Source of the DNA: PGYR01 sp041675005
GTDB taxonomy: Bacteria; Bacteroidota; Ignavibacteria; Kapaibacteriales; UBA2268
Reading direction: 5' to 3'
NCBI GenBank assembly: GCA_041675005.1
Contig: JBAYUQ010000015.1
Location: 1-64,000 of the forward strand
DNA: 64,000 bases
Position numbers and translations under genes: made by a program. Below are positions 54,145-62,456 of this stretch, piece after piece. Within the stretch, counting starts at the first letter, position 1. Every line of letters begins with the position of its first letter. Below the pieces are notes generated by a model. It searched no databases. It was given only the letters and a program-made list of their open reading frames with translations, and was not told the DNA's origin.

Positions 54145-56313
54145 TTACTCCACCACCACTTTCACTGCCTTCTCTTCTGTGCCGTGCTTAATGTTGATTA
54201 GGTATATACCCGGCTGAGCTGAGGAGCAATCCCAAATAAGATTACCATAGTGATTCTCTTGCTTTACTATGCTGATTTTATCAGTGGCATCTATTTTCTT
54301 ACCAGTTATATCGTATATACTAATGTCATCTGTGGTCATCGGTAAATTTATATCCCAATAGAATAGCACCTTTACCTCTGATTTTGCTGGATTAGGGTAA
54401 GGAGGATATGTGTATAGATAATTGCGTTCTATTTCTGATTCGACTGAGGATTTGACTTCTATACCGAGGTCGGAGAGTTTAGCACGATAAATACCATTTC
54501 TAGTACCGGCTATCAAATATTCATTATGAACTGCCAAATCTAAAAATGTGAGGTTAGTACCATCTGATTCTATAAAGAACTCTTCCCAACTAATACCATT
54601 ATTTTGAGATATAATAAGTCCTAAACTTGAAGTTATATATATAATTCCATTTTCAACAAATGCTCTCTGCAATCTACCTTCAACATTATAAGTAATATTT
54701 ATACTTTCCCATTCTAATCCATAATTAGTAGAAGTAAATAATTCTTTGTCCAAATTAAAATAATAAATCTTACCTTCATCAAACATTAAATTTAAACTAT
54801 TAATTGGTATTTCAGATTTTATAAATTTCAAATCATCACTATCAAATAAGTTTTTATAAATTCCTGAATCAGATACTGCAAAATACTCTTCTTTATTATT
54901 TAGAAATTTGTATAATCTTATGTTCGTATCTAAATTTGGTTCTGTGTAGTTGTCCCAAGTTTTACCCAAATCTTTAGAAATTCGAGATATCTCAGTCACA
55001 GAACTAACAATTATTATACTATCTTTTATTAAAAAATCAGACATCCAACCTTCTAGTATGAATGGGCCTGTTGATTCGTAACGCCAATTATTACCATAGT
55101 CCAAAGATAAATAAAATGAATTTCCATAAGGAGTAGGAGCTATTAGGATACCATCCTTTTTATAAAAGCTAGTAGTACTAGAGCTGATAGTGCTTAAAAG
55201 AGGACTATAATTATACCAATTATTTCCGTAATCAGTAGAATATATTATTCCATTGTTCCCAGCTACTGAAAAAAGAGTATCGCTTATTAGTTTTACAGTT
55301 GGAACAATATATTTATCAGTTTTAGGGGTTACTTCTTCCCAACTCTCTCCCTTATTACGGGTCAGATATAGAGTGCCATCATCAGCTAAAGTAAAAACAC
55401 CCTCTTTAGAATCTGAATAGATAATAACACGTGGAGTTAATATACCATTATTACTTTTTATCCAAGTTTGACCGTCATCTGTAGAGCGATAGATACCTAA
55501 AGTATCTTTGAAATCTGGTGAATTTGTAAGGAAAGTTCCAAATAATACATCACCAAATGAATGAAATTTCATAACTGGAAATAGATTATTTGTATCTACT
55601 AACCAAGCCCCCCCCCTATCAGTAGTTCGATAGACGTGATTGTCACTTGCCCCTACAATGAAATGTCCATTGTGATAGACCATTGAAATTAGGCCTTTTT
55701 CATTAAACTCTATTTCCTTCCAAGTATCACCATAATCTTCCGAATATTTGATACCGTCATGTGTTCCGTGTTCTTTATTGTAATTAGTATCGCCAGCATA
55801 AATAATATTTCCATCTGTAACTATTAAATCGGCATAAACTGAATCCGACTTATCGCTATTGGTATATAATTTTTCCCAAATTCCTTCTTCTATATTTAAC
55901 CTATACAAAGATGAATTAACTTTACTCACTTGAGCATAAAAAGTACCATTAGCGCAAATAATGGAATTTAATTCTTTGTAACCATTCAAACTTTCTATTT
56001 TTCTCCAATTCTCACCATAATCTTGTGATAGAAATATTCCATTTTTGCTACATAATAAAACTAAATTTTCTTTCTGAGTGACTGAACTAATTAATCCGAA
56101 TTCATTTATACTAATCGAATTCAAACTAACCCAATTGTCATCTTCTAGTATTAAGTTTCCATTTTGTTTAGTTGAAACATATGACTCGCCATTTAAGTTA
56201 AAAATGGAATATATCTTTTCTTTTTCGACTGCTCCATTCACTCTCTGCCATACATCGGCAGAGAGTGAAAGAGTAAGGAAAAGGAATGTTATTATTAATA
56301 TTATTTTTTTCAT
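54145..56313 (-). CDS. Secreted BNR/sortilin-type propeller protein with T9SS sorting domain
   Basis: 722 aa from the ATG at 56313, which opens a clean signal peptide (MKKIILIITFLFLTLSLSA); an ATG at 56325 would add MDKI. About ten repeats with the pattern S.D.G..W (SQDYGENWRKI, SEDYGDTWKEI, STDDGQTWIKS, TRNKGESWEEV, SLDYGNNWRYE, SKDLGKTWDNY, STNYGLEWESI, SQNNGISWEEF) form a beta-propeller of the BNR/VPS10 type. The last 85 residues are a T9SS type A domain (YPNPAKSEVKVLFYW, ISIYDITGKK, QPGIYLINI). Likely a surface protein; the propeller may bind glycans or proteins, and no sialidase active site was identified. It follows the Cys-rich gene after a short gap, so both are under the repeat-containing promoter. 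Confidence 0.87.
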   Translation of the reverse strand: MKKIILIITFLFLTLSLSADVWQRVNGAVEKEKIYSIFNLNGESYVSTKQNGNLILEDDNWVSLNSISINEFGLISSVTQKENLVLLCSKNGIFLSQDYGENWRKIESLNGYKELNSIICANGTFYAQVSKVNSSLYRLNIEEGIWEKLYTNSDKSDSVYADLIVTDGNIIYAGDTNYNKEHGTHDGIKYSEDYGDTWKEIEFNEKGLISMVYHNGHFIVGASDNHVYRTTDRGGAWLVDTNNLFPVMKFHSFGDVLFGTFLTNSPDFKDTLGIYRSTDDGQTWIKSNNGILTPRVIIYSDSKEGVFTLADDGTLYLTRNKGESWEEVTPKTDKYIVPTVKLISDTLFSVAGNNGIIYSTDYGNNWYNYSPLLSTISSSTTSFYKKDGILIAPTPYGNSFYLSLDYGNNWRYESTGPFILEGWMSDFLIKDSIIIVSSVTEISRISKDLGKTWDNYTEPNLDTNIRLYKFLNNKEEYFAVSDSGIYKNLFDSDDLKFIKSEIPINSLNLMFDEGKIYYFNLDKELFTSTNYGLEWESINITYNVEGRLQRAFVENGIIYITSSLGLIISQNNGISWEEFFIESDGTNLTFLDLAVHNEYLIAGTRNGIYRAKLSDLGIEVKSSVESEIERNYLYTYPPYPNPAKSEVKVLFYWDINLPMTTDDISIYDITGKKIDATDKISIVKQENHYGNLIWDCSSAQPGIYLINIKHGTEEKAVKVVVE

Positions 56314-56338
56314 AATTTTATCCATTATAATTTATTTT

Positions 56339-56998
56339 TTAATCATCCCATTCAAAATCATCAGGATTGCAAGGAGTATGAAGGATAAAACAATCACTTT
56401 CATCCCCAGGTAAACTACCTATAAAATCATCAGGTAATATAACCTCATTTCCTTCTAATACGCAATTAGGTATTACCGGAAAAACTGTATTTGTTGGATC
56501 ACTATGTATAATTCCAAGATCATCAATACAATACTCATACTCAATTTCACAATATTCTGAATCTTCACAAGGTAATATAATATGCCTGTCGTTATTTGCA
56601 CCTGGAATCGAAAATTCTAATTTGGCATACCAACAAACTGGCATTCTCCATTTCATTATTGTTCTTGTTTGAGTGGAACATGGGGGTAATAAGGTTTGAC
56701 AGTAATTCAGCCAGATTGATGCAGTAGTAGCAAGTTGTGTATATGCTAACTGCATTAGTTCATTTCTGTCTAATGCACTATTACAATTAGTTAAAGGGCG
56801 TACACTATTTATTATCGCATAACCTGGGTAAGATAGTCCGCAATACACACACAAATCCACTTCATAAGGACAGCCATCTATAATTAGCGTATCCTTCATA
56901 TTTGTACAAGGCTGTGCCTCAGCCTCGCTTTTCATTCCAACAGATAACAGGAATAATGTTACTCCAAGAGCAACCCATAAGTTAGAAAATCTTATCAT
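56339..56998 (-). CDS. Cys-rich exported protein of unknown function
   Basis: 219 aa. Signal peptide MIRFSNLWVALGVTLFLLSVGMKSEAEA, then about 190 residues with 14 cysteines, an even number that suggests disulfides in the periplasm or outside. Notable segments: DTLIIDGCPYEVDLCVYCG and PCEDSEYCEIEYEYC. I do not recognise the family, and no T9SS sorting domain or membrane anchor is visible. AAGAGGT eight bases before the ATG is a good ribosome-binding site. The gene is the first of an operon with the propeller protein and lies 36 nt behind a promoter whose spacer is a pentanucleotide repeat; its dose may therefore vary between cells. Confidence 0.75.
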   Translation of the reverse strand: MIRFSNLWVALGVTLFLLSVGMKSEAEAQPCTNMKDTLIIDGCPYEVDLCVYCGLSYPGYAIINSVRPLTNCNSALDRNELMQLAYTQLATTASIWLNYCQTLLPPCSTQTRTIMKWRMPVCWYAKLEFSIPGANNDRHIILPCEDSEYCEIEYEYCIDDLGIIHSDPTNTVFPVIPNCVLEGNEVILPDDFIGSLPGDESDCFILHTPCNPDDFEWDD

Positions 56999-57040
56999 TA
57001 TAAATACCTCTTAAGTTATTAAATAGAACAAAATTGAGGT

Positions 57041-57077
57041 CAAATTTAATTTAATTTAATTTAATTTAATTTGCAAA
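57041..57077 (-). promoter_or_regulatory. Promoter with repeat-filled spacer (candidate phase-variable)
   Basis: Minus strand: TTTG (57077-57074), 25-nt spacer, TAAATTTG (57048-57041). Both boxes match the consensus exactly, but the spacer is 5 nt longer than the 20 nt found in four stable-RNA promoters here. The spacer is almost entirely AATTT repeat units, so loss of one unit would restore 20 nt. Confidence 0.65.
57043..57072. repeat. AATTT pentanucleotide repeat, 6 copies
   Basis: Six perfect tandem AATTT units between the -33 and -7 boxes of the Cys-rich protein promoter. Pure short repeats of this kind change length by strand slippage. Confidence 0.95.
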
Positions 57078-57380
57078 TAAATAGAAAAAAACAAGATTTT
57101 TTTTCAACAGCTCTATCGTAATGTTACGAAGAGAGTTAGAGAGGTTTGAATGTGTAGCATTTTAGAATGATAGGGGAATAGTAAAAGGGAATACTCTTTG
57201 TTTTCACATCAACCTTAACCCACCTACCTGCCAAGCCGTGGGTATGGCTAAATGAGGTTTTTTGGGGGCGTATGTGCATCGACTCCAGCACAGACACTTC
57301 GTTCAAAGTGTGGGGAGTCTTGCACCATCACTCAGAGGACACGCAGTGTCCGAAGAGTCTCCAGGTCAAAAAGTCTTTAC
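57078..57380. other. Intergenic region between the Cys-rich gene promoter and metG
   Basis: About 300 nt with no gene. It contains one dispersed repeat (57329-57362). A 65-codon open frame (57252-57449) overlaps metG antisense and is not supported. Confidence 0.6.
57329..57362. repeat. Dispersed intergenic repeat, copy 3
   Basis: CACTCAGAGGACACGCAGTG then TCCGAAGAGTCTCC. The centre GGACAC-GCA-GTGTCC is a perfect hairpin. Best-preserved copy of the element at 30328 and 32013. Confidence 0.65.
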
Positions 57381-59519
57381 CTACCTAACCTCTTGACCAC
57401 TACTCACTGCTTTCTCTGGTGTTACCAATGCAAGCGAGCCATCATCTGAGTTAACAGCTAATAGCATTCCTTCAGATTTCTCACCCATTAACTTAGCTGG
57501 AGCAAGGTTGGCAACAACGACTACTGTCTTCCCTACTATCTCTTCAGCAGAGTAATGTTGGCTAATACCAGCTATTATCTGTCGAGTTTCTTCGCCTATT
57601 TGTACTTGTAGTTTTAGCAATTTATTCGATTTTTTAATCGGCTCAGCAGCTATAACAGTAGCTGTTTTTAGCTTCACTTTCATGAATTCATCAAAAGTTA
57701 TTTCTTCCACTTTTTCTTCCACTGTTTCTTCCTCATTTTGAGCATTTTTCTCGCCAAGTTTTGCTTTTTCGGCTTCTACGAATTCATCTTCTATTCTGCC
57801 GAATATTATCTCAGGTTGGCGAACTAATTGTCCTTGATTTACTAATGCCAATGAAGCAGATGACCAGATATCAGTCAGCAAAGTATCATCGCCAGTAGTA
57901 ATTTCTTCGCCAAGTAGTGATTGCATATAAGCGGCAGAGTAAGGTATAATCGGAGCGAAAACTATAGATAGTGAACGCACCAATTGACAGCAAACAAACA
58001 TTGTTTTAGCAGCTTGATCTCTGTCAGCTTTTATTGATTTCCATGGCTCTTCGTCGTTGAAGTACTTATTAGCAGCTCTTGCTATGTTCATAGACTCAGT
58101 TATTGCATCACGGAATCTGAACTTTTCATAATTCTCAGAGGCCTTCTCTACCCCACTTTTTAGGGCATCAATGACAGCTCTATCATTTGGCTCTAACTCG
58201 CCTTTTTTGCCAGTATTCCAATAGTCAAGAAGTGGAATATATTTATCAGAAAGATGTGGAACTTTGCCCTCAAAGTTCTTGTGTAAGAAAGTCATCAGAC
58301 GATTAACAAAATTACCCAATATAGATGCTAATTCGTTGTTATTACGAGCTTGGTAGTCTTTCCAAGTGAAATCGGCATCTCTAGTTTCTGGGAAATTCAT
58401 GGCTAATGAATATCGCAATGCATCAATCTTATCTGGTTCTGGGTGTGCTTCTACGAAGTCTTTCAGATCAATTGACCAATTTCTAGATTTAGAGAATTTT
58501 CTGCTTTCTAAATTCAAAAACTCATGAGCAGGGACATTCTTTGGTAATATATACGGATTGTCTGCATCCTTTCTACCGCGGAGCATAGCAGGGAATATCA
58601 GAGTGTGGAACACGATATTATCTTTACCTATGAACGCGTAGTATTCAGTATCCTCGCTTTGCCACCAATCTTTCCACTCATCTGAATCACCGAAATGCTT
58701 TTTAGTAGCAGAAATATAGCCCAAAACGGCATCGAACCAAACATACAATACTTTATCTTTTGTCTTTTCTTTATCCATTCCCTCTATTTCATCGAGGCGA
58801 ACACCCCACTTCAAATCACGAGTGATTGCTCTATTACTAAGCCCCTGTTTCAGCCAACTACGAGTTTGTTGCAATACATTGTCTTTCCATGCATCAGCGT
58901 TAGATTCAATATACTTCTCCAAAAATGATTGGAATTCACCGAATTTGAAATACCAATGAGTTGTTTTCTTTAGTGCAGGAGTTTTACCTGAGATTAAGCT
59001 AATTGGGTTCTTTAGTTCGATTTGATTATAATATGCACCGCAACTGTCGCATTGGTCACCGCGAGCGTGCTCTGCACCACAATTAGGACATATACCCTCT
59101 ACATAGCGGTCTGGCAAAAACATATTAGCCGACTCATCATAAAATTGCTCTGATTCTTCCTCTTGCAGATAACCTTTGTCAAGGAAATGCTTGAAGAATT
59201 CTTTTGCTACTTCGTGGTGCTCAGAGATAGATGTACGAGAATACACATCGAACGACATACCAAGCTTTTCGAACGCTTCTTTATTTGAATAATGATATTT
59301 ATCGATTATTTCTTGTGGAGTTACCCCCTCTTTTTCGGCAGCAATAGTGATAGCAACACCGTGTTCATCAGAACCGCAAACATATAGCACATCATCTCCT
59401 ATCAGTCGTTTGTAACGCACGAATAGGTCAGCCGGTAAGTAAGCACCAGCACAATGCCCGAGGTGAATATATCCGTTTGCATAAGGTAAAGCAGAGGTAA
59501 CAAGTATTTTCTTATTCAT
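57381..59519 (-). CDS. metG: Methionyl-tRNA synthetase
   Basis: 712 aa. HIGH-type motif in ANGYIHLGHCAGAYL, a zinc knuckle CPNC...CDSC (residues about 144-160), KMSKS motif as KFSKS, and a C-terminal EMAP/Trbp111-like tRNA-binding domain (about 610-712; KVKLKTATVIAAEPIKKSNKLLKLQVQIGEE). Charges tRNA-Met, cytosolic. The length is that of the dimeric bacterial form. A TATATTTG box at 59561-59554 may be its -7 element; no -33 match. Divergent from the MNT/HEPN pair across 137 nt. Confidence 0.97.
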   Translation of the reverse strand: MNKKILVTSALPYANGYIHLGHCAGAYLPADLFVRYKRLIGDDVLYVCGSDEHGVAITIAAEKEGVTPQEIIDKYHYSNKEAFEKLGMSFDVYSRTSISEHHEVAKEFFKHFLDKGYLQEEESEQFYDESANMFLPDRYVEGICPNCGAEHARGDQCDSCGAYYNQIELKNPISLISGKTPALKKTTHWYFKFGEFQSFLEKYIESNADAWKDNVLQQTRSWLKQGLSNRAITRDLKWGVRLDEIEGMDKEKTKDKVLYVWFDAVLGYISATKKHFGDSDEWKDWWQSEDTEYYAFIGKDNIVFHTLIFPAMLRGRKDADNPYILPKNVPAHEFLNLESRKFSKSRNWSIDLKDFVEAHPEPDKIDALRYSLAMNFPETRDADFTWKDYQARNNNELASILGNFVNRLMTFLHKNFEGKVPHLSDKYIPLLDYWNTGKKGELEPNDRAVIDALKSGVEKASENYEKFRFRDAITESMNIARAANKYFNDEEPWKSIKADRDQAAKTMFVCCQLVRSLSIVFAPIIPYSAAYMQSLLGEEITTGDDTLLTDIWSSASLALVNQGQLVRQPEIIFGRIEDEFVEAEKAKLGEKNAQNEEETVEEKVEEITFDEFMKVKLKTATVIAAEPIKKSNKLLKLQVQIGEETRQIIAGISQHYSAEEIVGKTVVVVANLAPAKLMGEKSEGMLLAVNSDDGSLALVTPEKAVSSGQEVR

Positions 59520-59615
59520 ATTAAAATCAAGTATTCGTAAATAGTATGGACTACAAATATAATCAAGGTAATTGGTAAAAAGTAATAAAAAGGGCGACGA
59601 TTCAAGAATGAATTA

Positions 59616-59633
59616 CGTATATTTGAAAATACG
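59616..59633 (+). promoter_or_regulatory. Near-palindrome covering the MNT/HEPN -7 box (possible operator)
   Basis: CGTATATTTGAAAATACG: arms CGTAT/ATACG, 7 of 9 pairs symmetric. It contains TATATTTG (59618-59625), a perfect -7 box 31 nt before the antitoxin ATG; no TTTG is found at the -33 position. Toxin-antitoxin promoters are often repressed by a complex bound on such a site. Confidence 0.45.
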
Positions 59634-59656
59634 ACTAATTATATGTAAATTTGATT

Positions 59657-59950
59657 ATGAAATTAACAGCTAAACATATAGAACTTATTAAAGACTATTT
59701 CAGAGACAAGCCGATATTAAAAGCATATCTTTTTGGGTCTGTTGTTAGAAATACTGCTGATGAAAATAGTGATATAGATATATTGGTTGAGTTAGATTAC
59801 AGTCACTCTATTGGTCTGCTTTTTGTTAGAATGCAAAGAGAACTAGAAGAGCTATTGGGTAAAAAAGTTGATTTAGTCACAACTAAAGGAATTTCCAAGT
59901 ATATCTCCCCTATTGTAAATAAAGAAAAGCAGTTGATATATGCGAGATAG
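59657..59950 (+). CDS. mntA: MNT-domain nucleotidyltransferase antitoxin
   Basis: 97 aa from the ATG at 59657; a TTG two codons upstream is in frame but less likely. The minimal nucleotidyltransferase motif is complete: G27-S28-x10-D39-x-D41 (FGSVVRNTADENSDIDILVE) and a third Asp at D72 (KKVDLVT). MntA-type proteins neutralise the partner HEPN toxin by adding AMP residues near its active site. It overlaps the HEPN gene by 11 bases, the standard layout of this module. Symbol given by family similarity. Confidence 0.9.
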   Translation: MKLTAKHIELIKDYFRDKPILKAYLFGSVVRNTADENSDIDILVELDYSHSIGLLFVRMQRELEELLGKKVDLVTTKGISKYISPIVNKEKQLIYAR

Positions 59951-60278
59951 GATTGGAGACAAGGCAAGATTGCAACATATACTTGATGCAATTTCAGAAA
60001 TTGAAGATTACATCGATGATGTTGACTTTCAAGATTTTGAAACCAATTCTATGATGAGAAATGCTTCGATCAGACAACTCGAGATAATTGGTGAAGCAAG
60101 TAGTAGATTATCCAAGGAATTGAAGTTAGAAAACCCTACAGTTAATTGGAAAGATATTATCGGTTTTCGTAATATCATAATACACCAATATTTTGGAATA
60201 GATGAAAAAATTGTTTGGGACATATTAAAAAATGACCTCCAGCTCTTAAAAAAGCAAATCGGAAAAATTTGTAAATAA
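59940..60278 (+). CDS. hepT: HEPN-domain (HepT-like) toxin
   Basis: 112 aa. Helical HEPN protein (DUF86 type) with the R77-x4-H82-x-Y84 motif (RNIIIHQY), the RNase active site of this family, intact; it also has the RQLEIIGEASSRLSKEL helix. It cleaves or trims RNA, tRNA in characterised cases. Second gene of the module, overlapping the MNT antitoxin gene. Because the RX4HXY motif and GSX10DXD motif are both intact, the pair should be functional. The next frame begins 12 nt after its stop. Confidence 0.92.
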   Translation: MRDRIGDKARLQHILDAISEIEDYIDDVDFQDFETNSMMRNASIRQLEIIGEASSRLSKELKLENPTVNWKDIIGFRNIIIHQYFGIDEKIVWDILKNDLQLLKKQIGKICK

Positions 60279-60290
60279 TTTCTAGAATCA

Positions 60291-60488
60291 ATGAAAAAAT
60301 CAAATTTCAGTTTAGTTCTAAGAGAAATAGCTTTGGATGTCTTTTTCTATATGATAGTCCTTAATGGATTATTCTTGTTAGAAATGAACAATATATTTCT
60401 TGAAATAACCATTGCCTTTACTCTTACATTAGCTATGAGATACGCCTTGTATTTACATGAGGGAGAATTCTTTGAGAATGATAGGTAA
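60291..60488 (+). CDS. Small two-helix membrane protein behind the MNT/HEPN pair
   Basis: 65 aa with two hydrophobic segments (about 12-30, DVFFYMIVLNGLFLL, and 35-52, IFLEITIAFTLTLAM), then a charged end HEGEFFENDR. ATG 12 nt after the HEPN stop and in the same direction, so likely co-transcribed. No family recognised. Coding status is probable but not certain; there is no strong ribosome-binding site and an overlapping antisense frame of similar length exists. Confidence 0.55.
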   Translation: MKKSNFSLVLREIALDVFFYMIVLNGLFLLEMNNIFLEITIAFTLTLAMRYALYLHEGEFFENDR

Positions 60489-60598
60489 ACACCTAAATAT
60501 TGGAAATAAAGTCCTGATAGGTCTTCCCTCAACTCTTTACCCGTTGCCTAAAGCCAATGGCTACACAAATTCAATTTTTTGTAAATTCCTTAACCCTA

Positions 60599-62356
60599 CT
60601 ACTTCCCTATCTTTTGTTTTAGTGTTTCAATTAAACTTTCCCCACGAAGTTCGGACTGGACTTTAGTATCGAATTCACCTTGAGGGTTTATGAGCATCAT
60701 AGTTGGAAAAGCTGTTATCTTGTAGTCTTTAAGTACATTTTCTATATATCCTTTCATCTGAATTGTCTGAGTCCATTTTATATTATTCTTTTTGCTATAT
60801 TCTTTGATAACATCTACACCTCTATCATTAGCAATTCCAATTATTTCTAATCCCTTGTCTTTGAACATTTCGTATGCCTTAATTAAATTCGGGGTCTCAG
60901 CTACACATGGTCCACACCAAGTTCCCCAGAAATCTAATAGCACCCATTTACCCGCAAAATCAGACAGTTTATAATGCTTATCATCAATAGATTTGAATTC
61001 TAATTTTGGTGGAATTTTAGAAATCATAAAATCCAGCTTCTCAATAGTTCTATTCATTCCATCAAGTTGTGACTCAGATAAATCTTCTTCCGATATATAG
61101 TCATTAATCTTATCAATAATAAAATCATAACCTTCCGGTTCAAAAGCTACTTTTGTACGAGATAAGCTGTAATAGAATCTATTTTTTAGTGATGTTCTTT
61201 CTGTATTTGATTCTATTTTATTAAACATTTTCTCGACAATTGCTACATTAGATTTAGGGTCCCTTAGAAATTCAGATCTATATAGCATACCATCTATCAC
61301 ATCATAAAATAAATAAGGGAATTCGTTAATCGAATTAAATACTTCCATTCTAAACTCATGATTACTACTAGTATCAGTAACTTGCATCAAATATAACTTG
61401 TTAACTTTTAGATAATCGTTTAGGATAGGTGTTTTTATAACTTTGAGTAAGCTATCATTTATACCTTTAAATCTATTTACCAAACTAGTTAATGATATTT
61501 TCATACTATCTATGTATTCGGGAGTGTAGTCTTTGAGGTACTCATCTTTAACTTGTCTCACAAAAACATAATAATTGAAATCTATGTTAAATATTTCTTT
61601 AACAGGTAGTAGCTTTAGTATCTCATTATACTTTGTATTAATGGGAGAATTAACCCATTTACCAGCCGTTAGACTCGAATCAATATCCGACTCTCTTACT
61701 CTATATTTACTAAAATCAACATCAATATCTATTTTATTGTCAATTGGATACCGGACTGCTTTATAGTCACCATTATGATCATAATCCCATTCCCCAATAT
61801 GTGAGTTCGGAGTATATGTTATGTCGTCATTGAATACTAAATAGTAACCAATAGTATCTAGGTCTTTGGGACTAATTTTAGAAAATGTATCTGTATTTAG
61901 ATTTACTTGAAATGAAAAATTATCTTGGTTCAACTTTTTATTAAAAGGCGTTGCCTCTCTTACATCCCTTCTTCCTGCTGAGATAAAAACATCGACGGAA
62001 TCTATAATTTGGGGAATACCTCTCTTAGATAAAACAGCTTCTACTCTTGGATTAATATCACCACCAATATAACGAGTTATATAAGCTTCGTAGCCAGGAG
62101 AAGCTAAATGGAGTTCTAGATAATTTTGATAATCTGGAATTTTATACTTGAATTCACCACTACTATTAGTATTTACAGTATCTAATATAAACCATTTCTC
62201 AGCTTTATCTCTATTACTATACACAAAAACTTCTTTTTTCGCATCACTTCCATCGGCTAATGTAATTTTACCAGTTATATATTTAGCCCCATCTTCACTT
62301 AGTGAATTTTGAGTAGCAATTATCAGAATTACAAGTAATAACAAAATGTTTTTCAT
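60599..62356 (-). CDS. Exported thioredoxin-fold (TlpA-like) protein with carboxypeptidase-regulatory-like N-terminus
   Basis: 585 aa. Signal peptide MKNILLLLVILIIATQNSLS. Residues 25-115 resemble a carboxypeptidase-regulatory-like beta domain (ITGKITLADGSDAKKEVFVY, GEFKYKIPDYQNYLELHLASPGYEAY). A helical middle section follows, and residues about 445-585 are a TlpA/ResA-like thioredoxin domain with W-C-G-P-C (DFWGTWCGPCVAETPN) and cis-Pro in ITAFPTMMLI. It should act in the periplasm or outside as a thiol-disulfide reductase for exported proteins. Followed upstream, in the same direction, by a close paralogue 100 nt away. Confidence 0.88.
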   Translation of the reverse strand: MKNILLLLVILIIATQNSLSEDGAKYITGKITLADGSDAKKEVFVYSNRDKAEKWFILDTVNTNSSGEFKYKIPDYQNYLELHLASPGYEAYITRYIGGDINPRVEAVLSKRGIPQIIDSVDVFISAGRRDVREATPFNKKLNQDNFSFQVNLNTDTFSKISPKDLDTIGYYLVFNDDITYTPNSHIGEWDYDHNGDYKAVRYPIDNKIDIDVDFSKYRVRESDIDSSLTAGKWVNSPINTKYNEILKLLPVKEIFNIDFNYYVFVRQVKDEYLKDYTPEYIDSMKISLTSLVNRFKGINDSLLKVIKTPILNDYLKVNKLYLMQVTDTSSNHEFRMEVFNSINEFPYLFYDVIDGMLYRSEFLRDPKSNVAIVEKMFNKIESNTERTSLKNRFYYSLSRTKVAFEPEGYDFIIDKINDYISEEDLSESQLDGMNRTIEKLDFMISKIPPKLEFKSIDDKHYKLSDFAGKWVLLDFWGTWCGPCVAETPNLIKAYEMFKDKGLEIIGIANDRGVDVIKEYSKKNNIKWTQTIQMKGYIENVLKDYKITAFPTMMLINPQGEFDTKVQSELRGESLIETLKQKIGK

Positions 62357-62456
62357 ACAACCCTCATGAAACTTATTAAGTATATTAATAATTTACAGTT
62401 AAAATTACAAAACATTCGTATAATATTAAAAGTATATTTTTGTATGAATTGAATTT

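Noticed and set aside
56000..56313. Sialidase activity for the BNR-repeat protein
   Set aside because: Only the propeller repeat pattern is visible; the catalytic Arg triad, Tyr and Glu of sialidases could not be identified.
57252..57449. 65-codon plus-strand frame next to metG
   Set aside because: Overlaps the metG 3' end antisense and a dispersed repeat; no family resemblance.
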